A stretch of 64,000 bases of DNA, from assembly GCA_001910725.1 (NCBI GenBank), contig MJGA01000008.1, positions 186,001 to 250,000 on the forward strand, in the 5' to 3' direction. The position numbers were made by a program, and so were the translations under genes. The stretch comes from Phanerodontia chrysosporium (lineage: Eukaryota; Basidiomycota; Agaricomycetes; Polyporales; Phanerochaetaceae). Positions 44,960-56,394 of the stretch are shown piece by piece. Below the pieces are notes generated by a model. The model was not told where the DNA came from. It saw nothing but the letters and a program-made list of their open reading frames with translations, and did no database searches. The stretch's first letter is position 1, and every line of letters begins with the position of its first letter.

Positions 44960-46325
44960 ATGGTCAGAAACCGCGCTCTTCTCTACGTCTCCGAGCCTGC
45001 GAAGGGCATCGTACCCACGGAGAATTTCAAGTTGTCCGACGGAGACATCGACTTCGACAGCGTGCCCCTCAACGGCGGCGTGCTGCTCAAGACCCTCTAC
45101 CTCGCCAGCGACCCCTACATCCGGTACCGCATGCGCGAGCCACACATCCCGGCGTTCTGCCCGCCCATTCAGCTGGGTGATCCGTAAGCGCATTACTACC
45201 TCTGGTATCAAGGTAGCTGACCTTCCATACAGCGTAGACAACTCTGGCGTCGGCCTCGTCCTCCGCAGCGAGGACCCGGAGTTCCAGCCGGGGGACTTCG
45301 TCGCTGGTTACCTAGGTAGAGTACCCATGTGCCCCACATGGAGTACGAAGGCTCATGCAGCATCGCAGAGTTCGCCGAATACTCGGTCTATCCTGGAAGG
45401 ATTGTGCACGACTACAAGGTTCCGCTGTCAAAAGTGGAAAAACTCCCCAACGCGCCGCTCTCGATTTATATCGGAACACTTGGCATGCCCGGCACGACGG
45501 CCTATCAGGGAATCAAGTATTTCGCGTCTGAAAAGCTTAAGACCGTGAGCAGTGCATGCAGTGAACGTATGTCTCAGCTTACATACGGGTCCCAGGCAAA
45601 GACCATGTTCGTCTCAGGAGGCGCAGGCGCGGTCGGGACATTCGTCATTGAGTACGTCAAGGTGCTCGCGCCACACGTCAAGATCATCGCCTCCGCCGGA
45701 AGTGCCCAGAAGGTGCAGATTTTGAAGGACGCGGGAGCAGACGTCGCCTTCGACTACAAGCACGAGGACACGCGCAAGGTTCTGGAGACCAACGGGCCCA
45801 TCGACATGTGAGCTTCGAAGTTTCGAAATAGCATATCCTCACTTACCTTGAGTGCGTACATAGCTACTGGGACAACGTTGCAGGACCTACGCTCGATGCC
45901 GCCCTGGATAACTTCCGGGACGAAGGTCTGATCATTGTGAGTAGTCCTCAGCTCTGTACCTTGAATCGTCCCTCACGCGCAACAGGCATGCGGCGCCATC
46001 AGCCAGGCCAGCCACGACGATTCCAGTGTCGTCAGAGTAAGCCCAAGCCCCTCCCCGCGGAGCCGCCGAGAGGCTGACGCCATTCTAGCACTTCGACGAG
46101 ATCTTCAAACGCAGTCTAACGGTGCGCGGCTTCACGGTATACCACGGCGAGTCTGCTGTGGTCGTGCCGAAGTTCTATGAAGAGGTTGTTCCGCTCGTGG
46201 TCCAGGGGAAGATCACCAGCCGCGAGCACCGCTACAAGGGCCTCGAGGAGTCCGGTAAGGCCCTCGCCGACGTACATGTCGGAGGGAACGTCGGCAAACC
46301 TGTGATCGTTGTCGCTGAAGAATAA
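44960..46325 (+). CDS. MDR-family NADP-dependent oxidoreductase, copy D
   Basis: Intact, the best reference for the local family. It starts MVRNRALLYVSEPAKGIVPT, with LNGGVLLKTLYLASDPYIRY, VDNSGVGLVLRSEDPEFQPG, GYL|EFAEYSVYPGRIVHDY, TLGMPGTTAYQGIKYFAS, TMFVSGGAGAVGTFVIEYVK, KIIASAGSAQKVQILKDAGA, YWDNVAGPTLDAALDNF, ACGAISQASHDDSSVV and HFDEIFKRSLTVRGFTVYHG, ending GKPVIVVAEE. The first intron starts at 45184 (GTAAGC) and ends at 45232. Its closest paralogue here is copy A, 25 kb away on the opposite strand. Predicted length is about 345 residues, the family norm. Cytosolic NADPH-dependent double-bond reductase activity is inferred from family. Confidence 0.9.
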
Positions 46326-46763
46326 GTCTGGCGATCATATGTATTAGCATGTACACAAGACGAGTTATATACGCACTGTGAAATCAGGGGGGGACGACTC
46401 TGCGAATGCGTACCCCGAATGGCTGGCAGCTGTTCGCCATCGTAAGCAGCGCCAGAGTGCTGCAGAGAAATTCGGACAGCGGCCTGACAGTGTTATAAGT
46501 TCTCGGCCATGCGAGTTTCAGTCCTCCGCAACACTAAGAATATTGCAAGTGGTCCATAGAGCCTTCGGCGGGGAAAGAACATGCCACGCTACTGTCGTCG
46601 ATGTACTTGTGAACAGCCCTTTCGAAAATGTGGCGGTGCGGTGCCCTATGCGATTAGATTCCCATGCACAATAAACTAAGAACAAATTCACTGCGAGAGT
46701 TCCCCAATCAGAAGAAGTACACGTAGACACGGCGCTACTACTCACTGCATGACGTCCCTGTCC
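46326..46763. other. Convergent spacer between MDR D and Uve1
   Basis: 438 bp between two 3' ends. No gene or repeat is recognised; it should hold both polyadenylation regions. Confidence 0.4.
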
Positions 46764-48733
46764 TTACGCCTTGCTCTTGCGCGCCCGCCGCTTCCTCTTC
46801 TCCCCTACGAGACTCTCCGCGACCTCGGGATGCTCTTCGGCCTCCACGTCCGCGACAGGCGCACCATCGACAGGGACAGGGACCTCCTCCTGGTTCACGA
46901 GCTCCTCGACGACATCCTTCCTCGTGCGCCTGCGCTTCTTCTGTGCAGGCGTACCCGGCGCGTCGTCCTCCACTCCCTCCGCCCCCTTCTTCACCGCCGT
47001 CCTACGCCGCTTCGACGACCCCTCGTCGCGCCCGTCTTCTTCCTCCGCACCCTCCCCCGCATCCGGCGCCGCATACCCCTTGCGGCGCGTCCCGCTCGCT
47101 GCGCGCTCGGGGCGCAGGTGCTCGGGGCGCACGGCGCACAGGCGGTACATGCGGAAGAGCTGGAAGACGGCCTGCTCCTTGTCCTTCGCCTCGATCATGA
47201 GGTCGCCGCCGCCGCCGGGCTGCGGCGCGCCCGGGGGCGCGTCCGAGAAGGGCGTGTCCATCAGCACGAGCTCGTCCGGCAGCGTCGTGCACCGGTCGGC
47301 GTGCGCGCGCAGCTCCATCACGTTCGCTCTCTTCACTGGGGGTGTGGCGGGCGCGGAGGGAGCTGGTTGCTCCGCGGAGTGCTCTGAAGCAGGTTCTGCG
47401 GGGATGTCCGCCACGGCCTCAGAGGCGGGGCAGGCGCCATCAACGAGCGCGACGGGTACCTTCCAGTCGTTGTACCAGAGCCCTGGCCGCGGCTCGCTCA
47501 GGTGCTGCTTCACGCGAATGCCCTTGCGCTGCCAGGTCTTGTTGATACGCTCCACAAGCTCCGGGAGTGGCAGCTTGGATGGGTAGATGTAGTTGTGGTG
47601 GTAATCGAGCTGCAAGTGCGGTAAGTCACGTCGCCCTTGCGTAGTACGAGAAGGCCAGACTCACGACAATAGGAATGTCGAGCTCCTCGCATATCGGAAG
47701 GAGGTCATCTGGGCTGTAACACATCTCGTCGTTCTCTAGCACTAGACGAGCGCGCATCTCGTCTGTCAGCCGCGTCGTGTAAGTCTCTCGGAAGCGTGCC
47801 ATTGTCGTCTCCTTGTCTCCGTATACACCCTGTCGTCATGATAAGCATCGGATCTGCGATGTGTGAGACGCATATACTCACCCCCATGTGCAGTATGATG
47901 ACGCTGTCTTTACCCAGGCCCATATAGCGCATCATTTGGCAGTGATCTTTGCATAAACTCAGTCAGACATGGGCTAAAGCGAAGTGACGCAACGTACACT
48001 CAAGTTCACGTATCGACGCTTCTATCACGGCGTCCTTTGGGCTCGCCAGTTGAGTGAACTGGCCAGGGTGCGTCGTGAGGCGATGGCCGAGCTTGCGCGC
48101 GAGCGAACCGGCCTCGGCGAGCTCCTCCTTTGCGTACTCGAGGTCGTAGCCCCACTCCTTGTGGCTCGCAAAGGGGAACATCTCGCTACTCATGCGCATG
48201 AAGCGGATGCCGTTCGCCTCGTTCCACTCGACCATCGTCTTGAGGTCGCGCGCGTTCTGGCGGCCGAGCTCCTTCGCGTAGTCGAGGCCTTTCTCCTTGA
48301 GCGTCGCGAGGCGGCACGTGCGCGAGCAGAAGATGGGCGGGTCTTGCGCGCGGAGCACGGTATTCAGGCAGGCGTACCCGAGGCGGCCCTTGAACTCGGT
48401 GCTCTTGAACTCGGTGATGGGTGGGATGTCGTACACGACGGGCTCTCCCTTCTTGCGACGCTTGCGTGGAGACTTCGTTGGCTCTGGCTCTGGAGACGAG
48501 AGTGGAGAGCTAAAGGGGCTTCCAGCCGCAGCGTATGGATCCCAGCCCGCGTCTTGGACCTTTGGTTTGCGCGGTGAACGGCGGCGAGGAGTGGTGACGG
48601 TTTCCACGACTTCTTCTAGGGCGACAGTGACCGTCTGCTTACGCTTCGGTGGCATGGCGGCGACTGTACTACGGAGTCGGGGTCGTACGTGCACTGTCAG
48701 ACGGAGTGAAGGACGGAGGATGGAAGAGAGCAT
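46764..48733 (-). CDS. UVE1: Uve1/UVDE UV-damage endonuclease with a mitochondrial-type leader
   Basis: Two in-frame starts: 48733 (MLSSILRPSLRLTVHVRPRL, an Arg/Ser/Leu leader without acids) and 48655 (MPPKRKQTVTV). A disordered basic region precedes the TIM-barrel endonuclease: GRLGYACLNTVLRAQDPPIF, GIRFMRMSSEMFPFASHKEW, RLTTHPGQFTQLASPKD, ELEYHCQMMRYMGLGKDSVI, ILHMGGVYGDKETTMARFRE, RLVLENDEMCYSPDDLLPIC, LDYHHNYIYP and HLSEPRPG. The His/Glu/Asp motifs match the metal-binding residues of the family. A long charged C-terminal tail follows (RKRRARKSKA). Three short introns, one with GTACGT donor. The enzyme nicks 5' of cyclobutane dimers and 6-4 photoproducts. In Cryptococcus the orthologue acts in mitochondria, consistent with the longer start. 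Confidence 0.93.
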
Positions 48734-49307
48734 GCAGTGTCGAACAGGCCGCGGGAGGTTATCCGTCCCGTCGCTGCGGAAGCAATCGCATTCTCCAATT
48801 TTGTCAGCATTTTCCTCGACGTAGCAGCCAGGGTCAAGGTTGGAGAAAAGGAGCGATCCCGCACGGAGGCGCTTTCATTCCGGAGGCATCATATCGAAGA
48901 GCGGCGCATCAGACGCATCAGATGGACGTAAAGCCGCATCAATTGAAGGTTGGTCGCCGCACTTGTCGACTCGTCTGTGCCGACGATGTTCATGCAATAT
49001 CTACTGCCGTCTAAATATTGTCTTTGGACATCCTCGTTTTTTTCTGCTCTGGTGAGTGGCCGCACTCGCTTTTATCGCCTGACGTGCGGTTAGCTGGCTG
49101 TCTTGCGGAACGAGAATATGACCGTTGACTTCCATGCCTGATGTCGCCTGCAATAAGCAGCTGCTCGGCTCGGTCAATGTTTGACAATTTGGCTTGTCCA
49201 CTTTGTCTCCAACATTACACTGCTGGTGACTCCGCGAGCTCCTGTCTTCACCCTACATATACACGCATCAACCGACGACCCCCTCTATCCCAAACCCTTA
49301 CCTCGCA
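48734..49307. promoter_or_regulatory. Divergent promoter region Uve1 / DUF2235 copy 1
   Basis: 574 bp between two divergent start codons. CTACATATACAC at about 49252-49263, roughly 50 nt before the DUF2235 ATG, is TATA-like. No gene is recognised inside. Confidence 0.4.
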
Positions 49308-51656
49308 ATGCAACGGTCGTCTTCCGGGAATTCCGCGCTTTCTGACGAGCCATTGCATAGCCCTGGGTTCCACTCATCTCGTGAAAAAGTCGACGAAACG
49401 AAGAGCACAAGGGCAGGCAGTGCAAAGATATGGATCCCGAAGGAACACAGCAACCGCACCCTTGTTCTTTGCTTTGACGGCACTGGCGACCACTTTGATT
49501 CCGATGTGAGAGTGTTTATTCGATATTTTTACGCAATGACTGACTCGTATGTAGAATTCCAACGTCGTGCAGCTTGCTGCGATGCTCCGGAAGGACGATA
49601 CTTCTCAGCAACTGGTGTACTATCAGGTGAGAAAGCCATTGGCCATCATCGAATTACAACCACGCGTCCTGACCCGAGCTATGTCAGCCCGGAATCGGAA
49701 CGTATACGGGCACTACACTCCCAATTATCTCAGACATTAGCATGACTCTCGATGAGATGTTTGCTACGAGTCTATCGACTCATGTCCTTCGTACGTGACT
49801 CCCGCTTTGGATTCACTGCTGCCTCAATTTGACCTAACTCCCATGCAAATAGAGGGATATACCTTTCTTATGCAAAACTATACCGACGGCGACAAGGTGT
49901 GCCTCTTTGGCTTCTCCCGTGGCGCATATACCGCCCGCGCGCTGGCTGGAATGTTGCACAAGGTAACGCATGCACTTGGGGCAAGGTGTACGAGTAGCTC
50001 ACACTTGCGCTAGGTTGGCCTGCTGCCCCGCTCGAATGGCGCACAGCTCCGCTTCGCATATGACATGTATGCGAATACCGCGACCGACGTCACTGCCGCC
50101 GACTTTGACGAGCAAGTCGAACTCGTCGAGACCTTCAAGCGAACGTTCTGTCGCGAGCTAAAGGTCGACTTCCTTGGTGTCTGGTGCGCTCGTTACAGCC
50201 AGTTGGTAGAATGAGGGCTGAGTAGCGTCGCAGGGACACTGTTGCGTCCGTGGGCCTTTTCCCTCGGACCCTCCCTTTCGTGTACATGAACAACGGCGTC
50301 CGCTACCTGCGGCATGCCCTCTCTCTGGATGAACGGCGCGTCCGCTTTCTACCCAGCTTCGCGAGCGCACACACCGCACGGCAGCACAGCAACCCGGGGA
50401 CCGCACCTCTGGACCCGCTCAAACTCTACGCCAACACACCCGGTGCCGCGCAGGAGCGCTTCGATGCCACCGTGAACGCACCCAAGGAGGTCTGCGACGT
50501 GCGTGAGGTCTGGTTCGCGGGCGTGCACGCAGACGTCGGCGGCGGCTCCGTGCACAACCGCACGCCGCACGCGCTCGCGCGCATCCCGCTGCGCTGGATG
50601 GTCCGCGAGGCGTTCCGCTGCAACACGGGCATCATGTTCGACGCCGCGATGCTCCAGCAGATCGGCCTCTCCCTGCGCACCACGCCCGACGGCACCCTCG
50701 CGCTCGCAGACGTCCCCGCGCGGCTGGACGCGGCCGACGCGCGGGACATCGTGGGGCTCCAGCTCGCAGAGGACACGGGCGGCGCCGGGGGCGGGTGGAC
50801 GGCGCCGTTCCGCGGGGTGCATGCGTTCCTGCGCGGCGTGCTCGGCCTCGTCGTCGCGCCGTTGCTCGGCGTGCTCGAGGCACTCGGCGTCTGGCGGCGC
50901 CTCGCGCGGTACGGCTGGATCTCGCCGTCGGCGCGCGGGCGGTACGTCCCGCCGAGCCGTGCGCACCCTGTGCACGCGAAGAAGATGCACGACGTGCACC
51001 CGGCGAAGCACCCGCACGCGGTCGACGCGGCCAAGTGCGCGGAGCACGACCCGGGGTACGAGGCGCGCGAGGAGCTCAAGGACGCGCTGAGCCCGATGTT
51101 CGACCAGCTCGGCGCGTGTTCGGGCACGTCTCTGTTCTCACTGCATACTGTGGTTCCCGACTGACGGCGTGCGGCAGGCTGGAGGCGCCTGCTGTGGCTC
51201 GCGATGGAGTACACGCCGACGCGCGTGCGTGTCCGGCGTGCGTTCGGGCTGCACACGGACGGCGAGGAAGGAGCGGACGCAGACGAGTGGTGGAGCACCC
51301 GCGGGCGGCGGAGCGTCTGGGAGTGGCTGTACGTCTCTGCGTGTTTTCCGTGGCAATACGCGCTGACATCGAGCAGGCTGAACCGCGGGCGCGGCCGCCC
51401 GGTGTCGACGCACGAGGTCGCGGTCGGCCTGCAGGTGCACCGCTCGGTCAAGACACGCCTCGAGGCGCGCGGCGTGGGGCTCGCGCACCCGCTCTCGCAG
51501 GCCGGCGAGGACACGCATGTGCGCGTCGACGGCGCGGAGGTGTACGTCCCGCAGATGCGGCCGCAGCTCCCTGGCAGGCCCAAGGCGACGCCGCGCAGGC
51601 TTGAGCATCGCGAGTGGAACGTCGACGTACCGATCTACTGGCAGTGGGTGGACTAG
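49308..51656 (+). CDS. DUF2235 alpha/beta-hydrolase, copy 1
   Basis: Starts [20 protein letters not shown]. The DUF2235 core follows: [76 protein letters not shown] with the nucleophile elbow [44 protein letters not shown] and [17 protein letters not shown] weakly conserved A/R-rich stretch, [13 protein letters not shown] and a C-terminus with [16 protein letters not shown] complete it. Several introns; one near 51331 uses GTACGT and is shared with copy 2. The family includes phospholipase-type hydrolases related to bacterial Tle1; the substrate of the fungal proteins is not established. No membrane anchor or secretion signal. Copy 2 lies tail to tail 680 bp away. Confidence 0.88.
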
Positions 51657-52336
51657 GGTGCAGACGCGCGGGGGTCACCGAGGCGCAAGAGGGCAGCAGG
51701 GAGCGTGGACGAGGAGCTTGTGAGGAGAGGTGTTGGCCCCAGAGTATGGCGCGTCTTTCACGGAGACAAAAGCGGGCGAGCATTTCAAGGCTGCAAAAGC
51801 CCCGTGCGCGAGAAGAGGAAGCAGTGAGCGCGTAAGAGTAAGCTGTAGGGGTCAAGAGGGTAGCATTGAGTTCCGTGGTTGCACAACGAGTCGTATCCCT
51901 ATCAGTATCCTTGTTCAGTGATGTTCACTCGGAATCGCTGCGATCCGAGATTATGACCGCTGGCAGAAGAGCTCCCTTGACGGAATTAGTTATATCGCCT
52001 GTGAATCAAAATGCACCTGTACCAGTCTGCACACCATCGTCTGCGCATGGCCAACTACTGCGTCCTGGTCAATCCAGTAGCTGACGCGTACAGGCTCGGT
52101 TCGCGGGTCGAATGCTCTAACTGAGAAAGCCCTCGTGGGAAGACAACTTGAGGAAGGCTCAACGACTCGCGAAATTCGTAACCTACCACCGGGTGGCGAT
52201 AGACTCACGCTGCCGAGCAGGTTTAGCATGAGCTTCAGGTAATTATTTGTAGGAACTATGAGAGAACCATGAATATAGCAATGCTTTGCTCTCACTCCTG
52301 CCACCTCACGCAGCCCAACGACCGTCGGATGCGCCC
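51657..52336. other. Convergent spacer between the DUF2235 pair
   Basis: 680 bp between two 3' ends. No open frame with family features and no obvious inverted repeat between the flanking spacers was seen by eye. Confidence 0.4.
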
Positions 52337-54760
52337 TCAGTCCACCCATTCCCAGTACAGCGGCACGTCGACATTCCAATCCTTGTGGCCCAGCTGAATC
52401 GGATGCGAGCAGCGGCCTGCGCGGGGGACGGCAGGTCGCACCTGCGGGACATAGACGTCGCCGCGGCGGTGCGCATGCTTCAGCCGTATGCCACGGGCCT
52501 CCAGTCGCGTTTTGACGGAGCGGTGGACATGCATGCCCGACGCGAGGACCTCGCCTGCGAGGGTGCGGCCGCGACCACAGTTGCGCCTACGTCCATGTCA
52601 GTCTTGAGTGCAGCGAAAGCAAGGAACGGACGTACACCCATTGCCACACGAGCCGGTCCCCAGGCTCCTTCGGGCGGCTCCACCACTCCCACGCGTCCGC
52701 GGTGTGCTTGATGTGCACCGGCCGCTCGACGCGTACCCGCGCGGGGAGGTACTCCATCGCAAGCCACAGCAGGCGCATCCATCCTGCGCACGCACGACGC
52801 ACACCTCAGCAACGGTAAACAAAGGAGACAACGCAGTCACGTACCGCCCGCCGTACTCAGCTGGTCATGCATCATGCTCAGCGCGTCCGCGAGCTCCTCG
52901 ATGGCCTCGTACTCGGGGCACCGCTCCACCATGTGCTCCTCGTGCAGCGCATGCGGGTCCTCGGGCGGCGCCGCACCGGCCGCACCATGGCGGGCGCGGT
53001 GCGCCGCACGTGCGTGCACGGGGTGCATGCGCGACGGCAGGACGTGCCGCCCCCGCGCACGCGCGGCGTCTACCGCGCGGTGGGGCGTGCGCCCAAAGAG
53101 CCTGCGCACTGGCGCCGCGAGCGCGTCCTTCGCCGCCTGCACCGTACCCTTCACGGCGTCCCGCGCCGCACCCGCGACGGCAGCGAGCGCGCGCCACGCC
53201 GCCCAGCCCGCGCGCGGCGGCTCGTGCTCGTCTTCGCGGTCGACGCGGACGTGCGGGTGCGCGGCGAGGGCGTGTGCGGGGAGGCGCGGCGGGAGGTCGG
53301 CGAGGGCGAGAGACCCGTCGGGCATGCGCGTGAGGCCGAGGCCGATCTGCTGGAGCATCGCGGCGTCAAAGACGAGGCCGGTGCCGCAGCGGAAGGCCTC
53401 GCGGACCATCCAGCGCAGCGGGATGCGCGCGAGCGCGTGCCGCGTGTTGTTCTTCACGGAGCCGCCGCCGACGTCCGCGTGCACGCCCGCGAACCACACC
53501 TCGCGCACGTCGCAGTGCGCGCCTGCGGCTGCGTTCACGGCGTCCTCGAACGCGCGTTCGGCGCGCTCGCCCCGCTGGGCTGCGCCGTGCGGGACGTAGG
53601 CGCTAGCAAGGCTTGGGTAGAAGCGTACGCGCCGCTCGTCTAGCGAGAGGGCGTGGCGGAGGTGCCGCACACCGTTGTTCATGTACACGAAGGGCAGCGT
53701 GCGCGGAATGATTCCAACGGAGTTCACTGTGTCCCTGCATGACCATGAAGTGACGCTCGGGGCTCGGCAGAGATTCGACTCACCAAACCCCGAGGAACTC
53801 GACCTTCACCTCGCGGCAGAACGTGCGCTTGAACGTCTCGACAAGCTCCACCTCTTCATCAAAGTCCTTGTCGTCCGCATCCGTCGCCATCTGTGAGTAC
53901 ATGTCGTACGCGAAAGAGAGTTGGGCGTCATTCGACCGCGGCAGTAGGCCGACCTACGGGGAGGTAAATATTGGTACATGTTGTAATATTGATTCGACGC
54001 ACCTTTTGTAACATCCCCGCTAGTGCTCGCGCCGTGTACGCTCCACGCGAGAACCCGAACAAGCATATCTTGTCCCCGTCTGTGTAGTTCTCCATGAGGA
54101 ACTTGTACCCATCTAGAGGGTATCCTGGTGAATATTTTGCGCCTTTAAAGCGCCATTTTGGAATGTTCACCTTTTATATGCGTCGAGATATTCATCGCGA
54201 ACATTTCATCGAGCGTTTTGCTAATTTCCTCAACGATAGGTATGTCCGTCCCGGTGTAGGTACCGATGCCCGGCTATCTGGATATAAGCAGTTTACCACA
54301 AGAGCCTCGCCTATGGCAGCTCACCTGGTAGTACACGAGCTGCTGTGAAGTGTCGTCTTTCCGAAGCATCGAAAATAGCTGCACTACGTTCGAATTCTAG
54401 CTCCCAGATAAGTTTTGCTGCGCAAAGGTGACTATATGCTACGGAACTCACGTCCGAGTCGAATTGATCTCCCGTTCCGTCGAAGCAGAGAACGAGGGTG
54501 CGATTGCCGTGGTGCGCAGGGACCCATTCTTTTTGCGGCGAGCACTGTGTGAAACCAGAGGTCGCACGCTCACCCTCTTGCTCCTCCAATGCCGAAGCGT
54601 AAGAGGAAGTCAAGGACTCCGCCTTTCCCTTTAGGCTAGACTTGAGGTCGTAGGGCGAGAGAGGCGAGTAGGGGTCGTAAAGAGTCCTGTCTGAAGTGGC
54701 CGAGAAGTCAGAGTCGAGGTAAGGCGACCGGTTTACGTCGACGTCGACGCTCATGTGCAT
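52337..54760 (-). CDS. DUF2235 alpha/beta-hydrolase, copy 2
   Basis: Mirror-image paralogue of copy 1. It starts MHMSVDVDVNRSPYLDSDFS (an alternative ATG lies two codons in). Core motifs are [38 protein letters not shown] (GFSRG elbow), [83 protein letters not shown] and KDWNVDVPLYWEWVD. Intron positions match copy 1, including the 3' one with GTACGT donor. The segment between the catalytic core and WLAMEY (about 53.0-53.3 kb) is longer and differently composed than in copy 1, and the N-terminal 60 residues are unrelated. No frame damage seen. Function as for copy 1: probable lipid or ester hydrolase, substrate unknown. Confidence 0.88.
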
Positions 54761-54813
54761 CTCGGGGCTGCAGGGCTGGGAGAGTGCCTGCAGGGCGCGG
54801 TGAGAAAAGTCGT

Positions 54814-54824
54814 GGCTATATACC
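54814..54824 (-). promoter_or_regulatory. Putative TATA box of DUF2235 copy 2
   Basis: The minus strand reads GGTATATAGCC, about 55 nt upstream of the ATG at 54760. Confidence 0.45.
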
Positions 54825-56394
54825 GACTCGCAGCTGACTCAACAATGTCGACGGATGTAGAAAGATCCAAGTAAAGAAGCGAGAACGCGCTCATCTCTCG
54901 CTGATACATGAACCAAACGTCGTGCTCAACGCTCTCTCTATCGCCATTCGATGCCTATTTTGAGTGCGACCCTGTCAGCACCCACATGCATCTACCTATC
55001 CTGCAAGTGCATAGTTAGACATGCTCAATTCTTCTGCATAAATGGATGCTCACTTAGCAGAAGGGCGTCCAAAGCACGGCGTCCATCCCGTATCAACTTC
55101 CATGCATACGACCTGCCATATTTCGGCAAACCTCCGTTGATTTAGTGCAAAATTCACTATCGTGACCTGAAGGGGATATCGTCAATACACCGACTGTAAA
55201 CATACACGTAAGACATACAAACGAGCAAAAGTTTACGCTACCATGACTTGACAATATTTCACGCTACAAACTTGCGTGATTGAAAGCTACGGCAGGCTAC
55301 AACCTAGGCTGGACCCTAGACTGTGAGTACGCATCTCAGGCCGGGCTCCGAGATGGCCGGGGCGGCTCGTTCTCACGGGTGCCCACGTACTCACGAATAC
55401 GGCGAGAGCGGGCAGGGACGCAGCAATCTACGCTCTTCCGAGGATGCTGCGTCAGCGGTTGACGAACGCAAAGTTGCATTACCAAGTCAAGACGCCCTAT
55501 GTACGCACCAAAGTTTTATGAGAGCTGCCGATAGCTGCACCACGAGCTCGTGGTGTTGCCATATCGGCTAGCCAGCAACCTCAATACTGTCGTCGCACAG
55601 GTGCAGGTTTGCAGGAAGTTGGCTCAGCCGCTGAGCTTAGTCAGCGATCCTGTTTCGGGTTGAACTACTGTTAGACGCCTACAAGCTAGCCTTGCAGGCG
55701 ACTTGTGAACCGTATAATGCAGTATTGCAGAGCGTAGTGCATAGTTTGGCACGCGAACATACTCCACATATTGCTGCAACTACTGATACGTTTCTAGTGG
55801 CTATAAGTAGCTGTACGAATATTAACCAAAACATAGATCTTGGCCGGCCGACTAGATCTGAGGGTTGTGGAACTGTTTCTGTACAAATGGTGAGTGTATA
55901 AGATTGACATACTGTATTAAAAGATTTTATATGGTACTTGCCGTATATTTTGTGGGGGAGGCTCACAATTGCGCAATGTAAAGCAAGACGAAGAGGCAGC
56001 GAAGCACGAGTGACCTTCCAATTCTGCCGGCGGGAGTTCTGGCTCGGTTGCTGCAATCTCCGCACTCCTGAGTCGAAACTAGGCTTTCACCTACCAAGAA
56101 TGGACAGGGTGTTTCTTACAGGTACGAGAACAATAATTTGCTAGCAGACCGTGAGTGAGCCGCAATACAAGCAAGTGACCCGAGATTCCTGCCTGGCCGA
56201 GCAATGGGCGGCTGACGGTAGACTTACCAGCAGACTAAACTCAACTTTCCTCTTCCAGTATCCCACGCTCGGGCCAGGGGTAAGGGGAACAAGATCGCAT
56301 ATAAGGCTACACAGACTAGTCATACACTCTAATCGAAACAACACTCTACCCGACTTTACAAAAATCCGATCCTCTAAGTGAGCTTCTCGCGTAC
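54825..56394. other. 1.6 kb intergenic region, locally AT-richer
   Basis: Lower GC than its surroundings between about 55140 and 56350. Short open frames only, none with family features. No repeat or RNA gene was recognised. Confidence 0.4.

Noticed and set aside
52608..53643. Three plus-strand open frames of 240-260 codons
   Set aside because: They are antisense to the conserved DUF2235 copy 2 exons and arise from high GC at third positions; no protein features.
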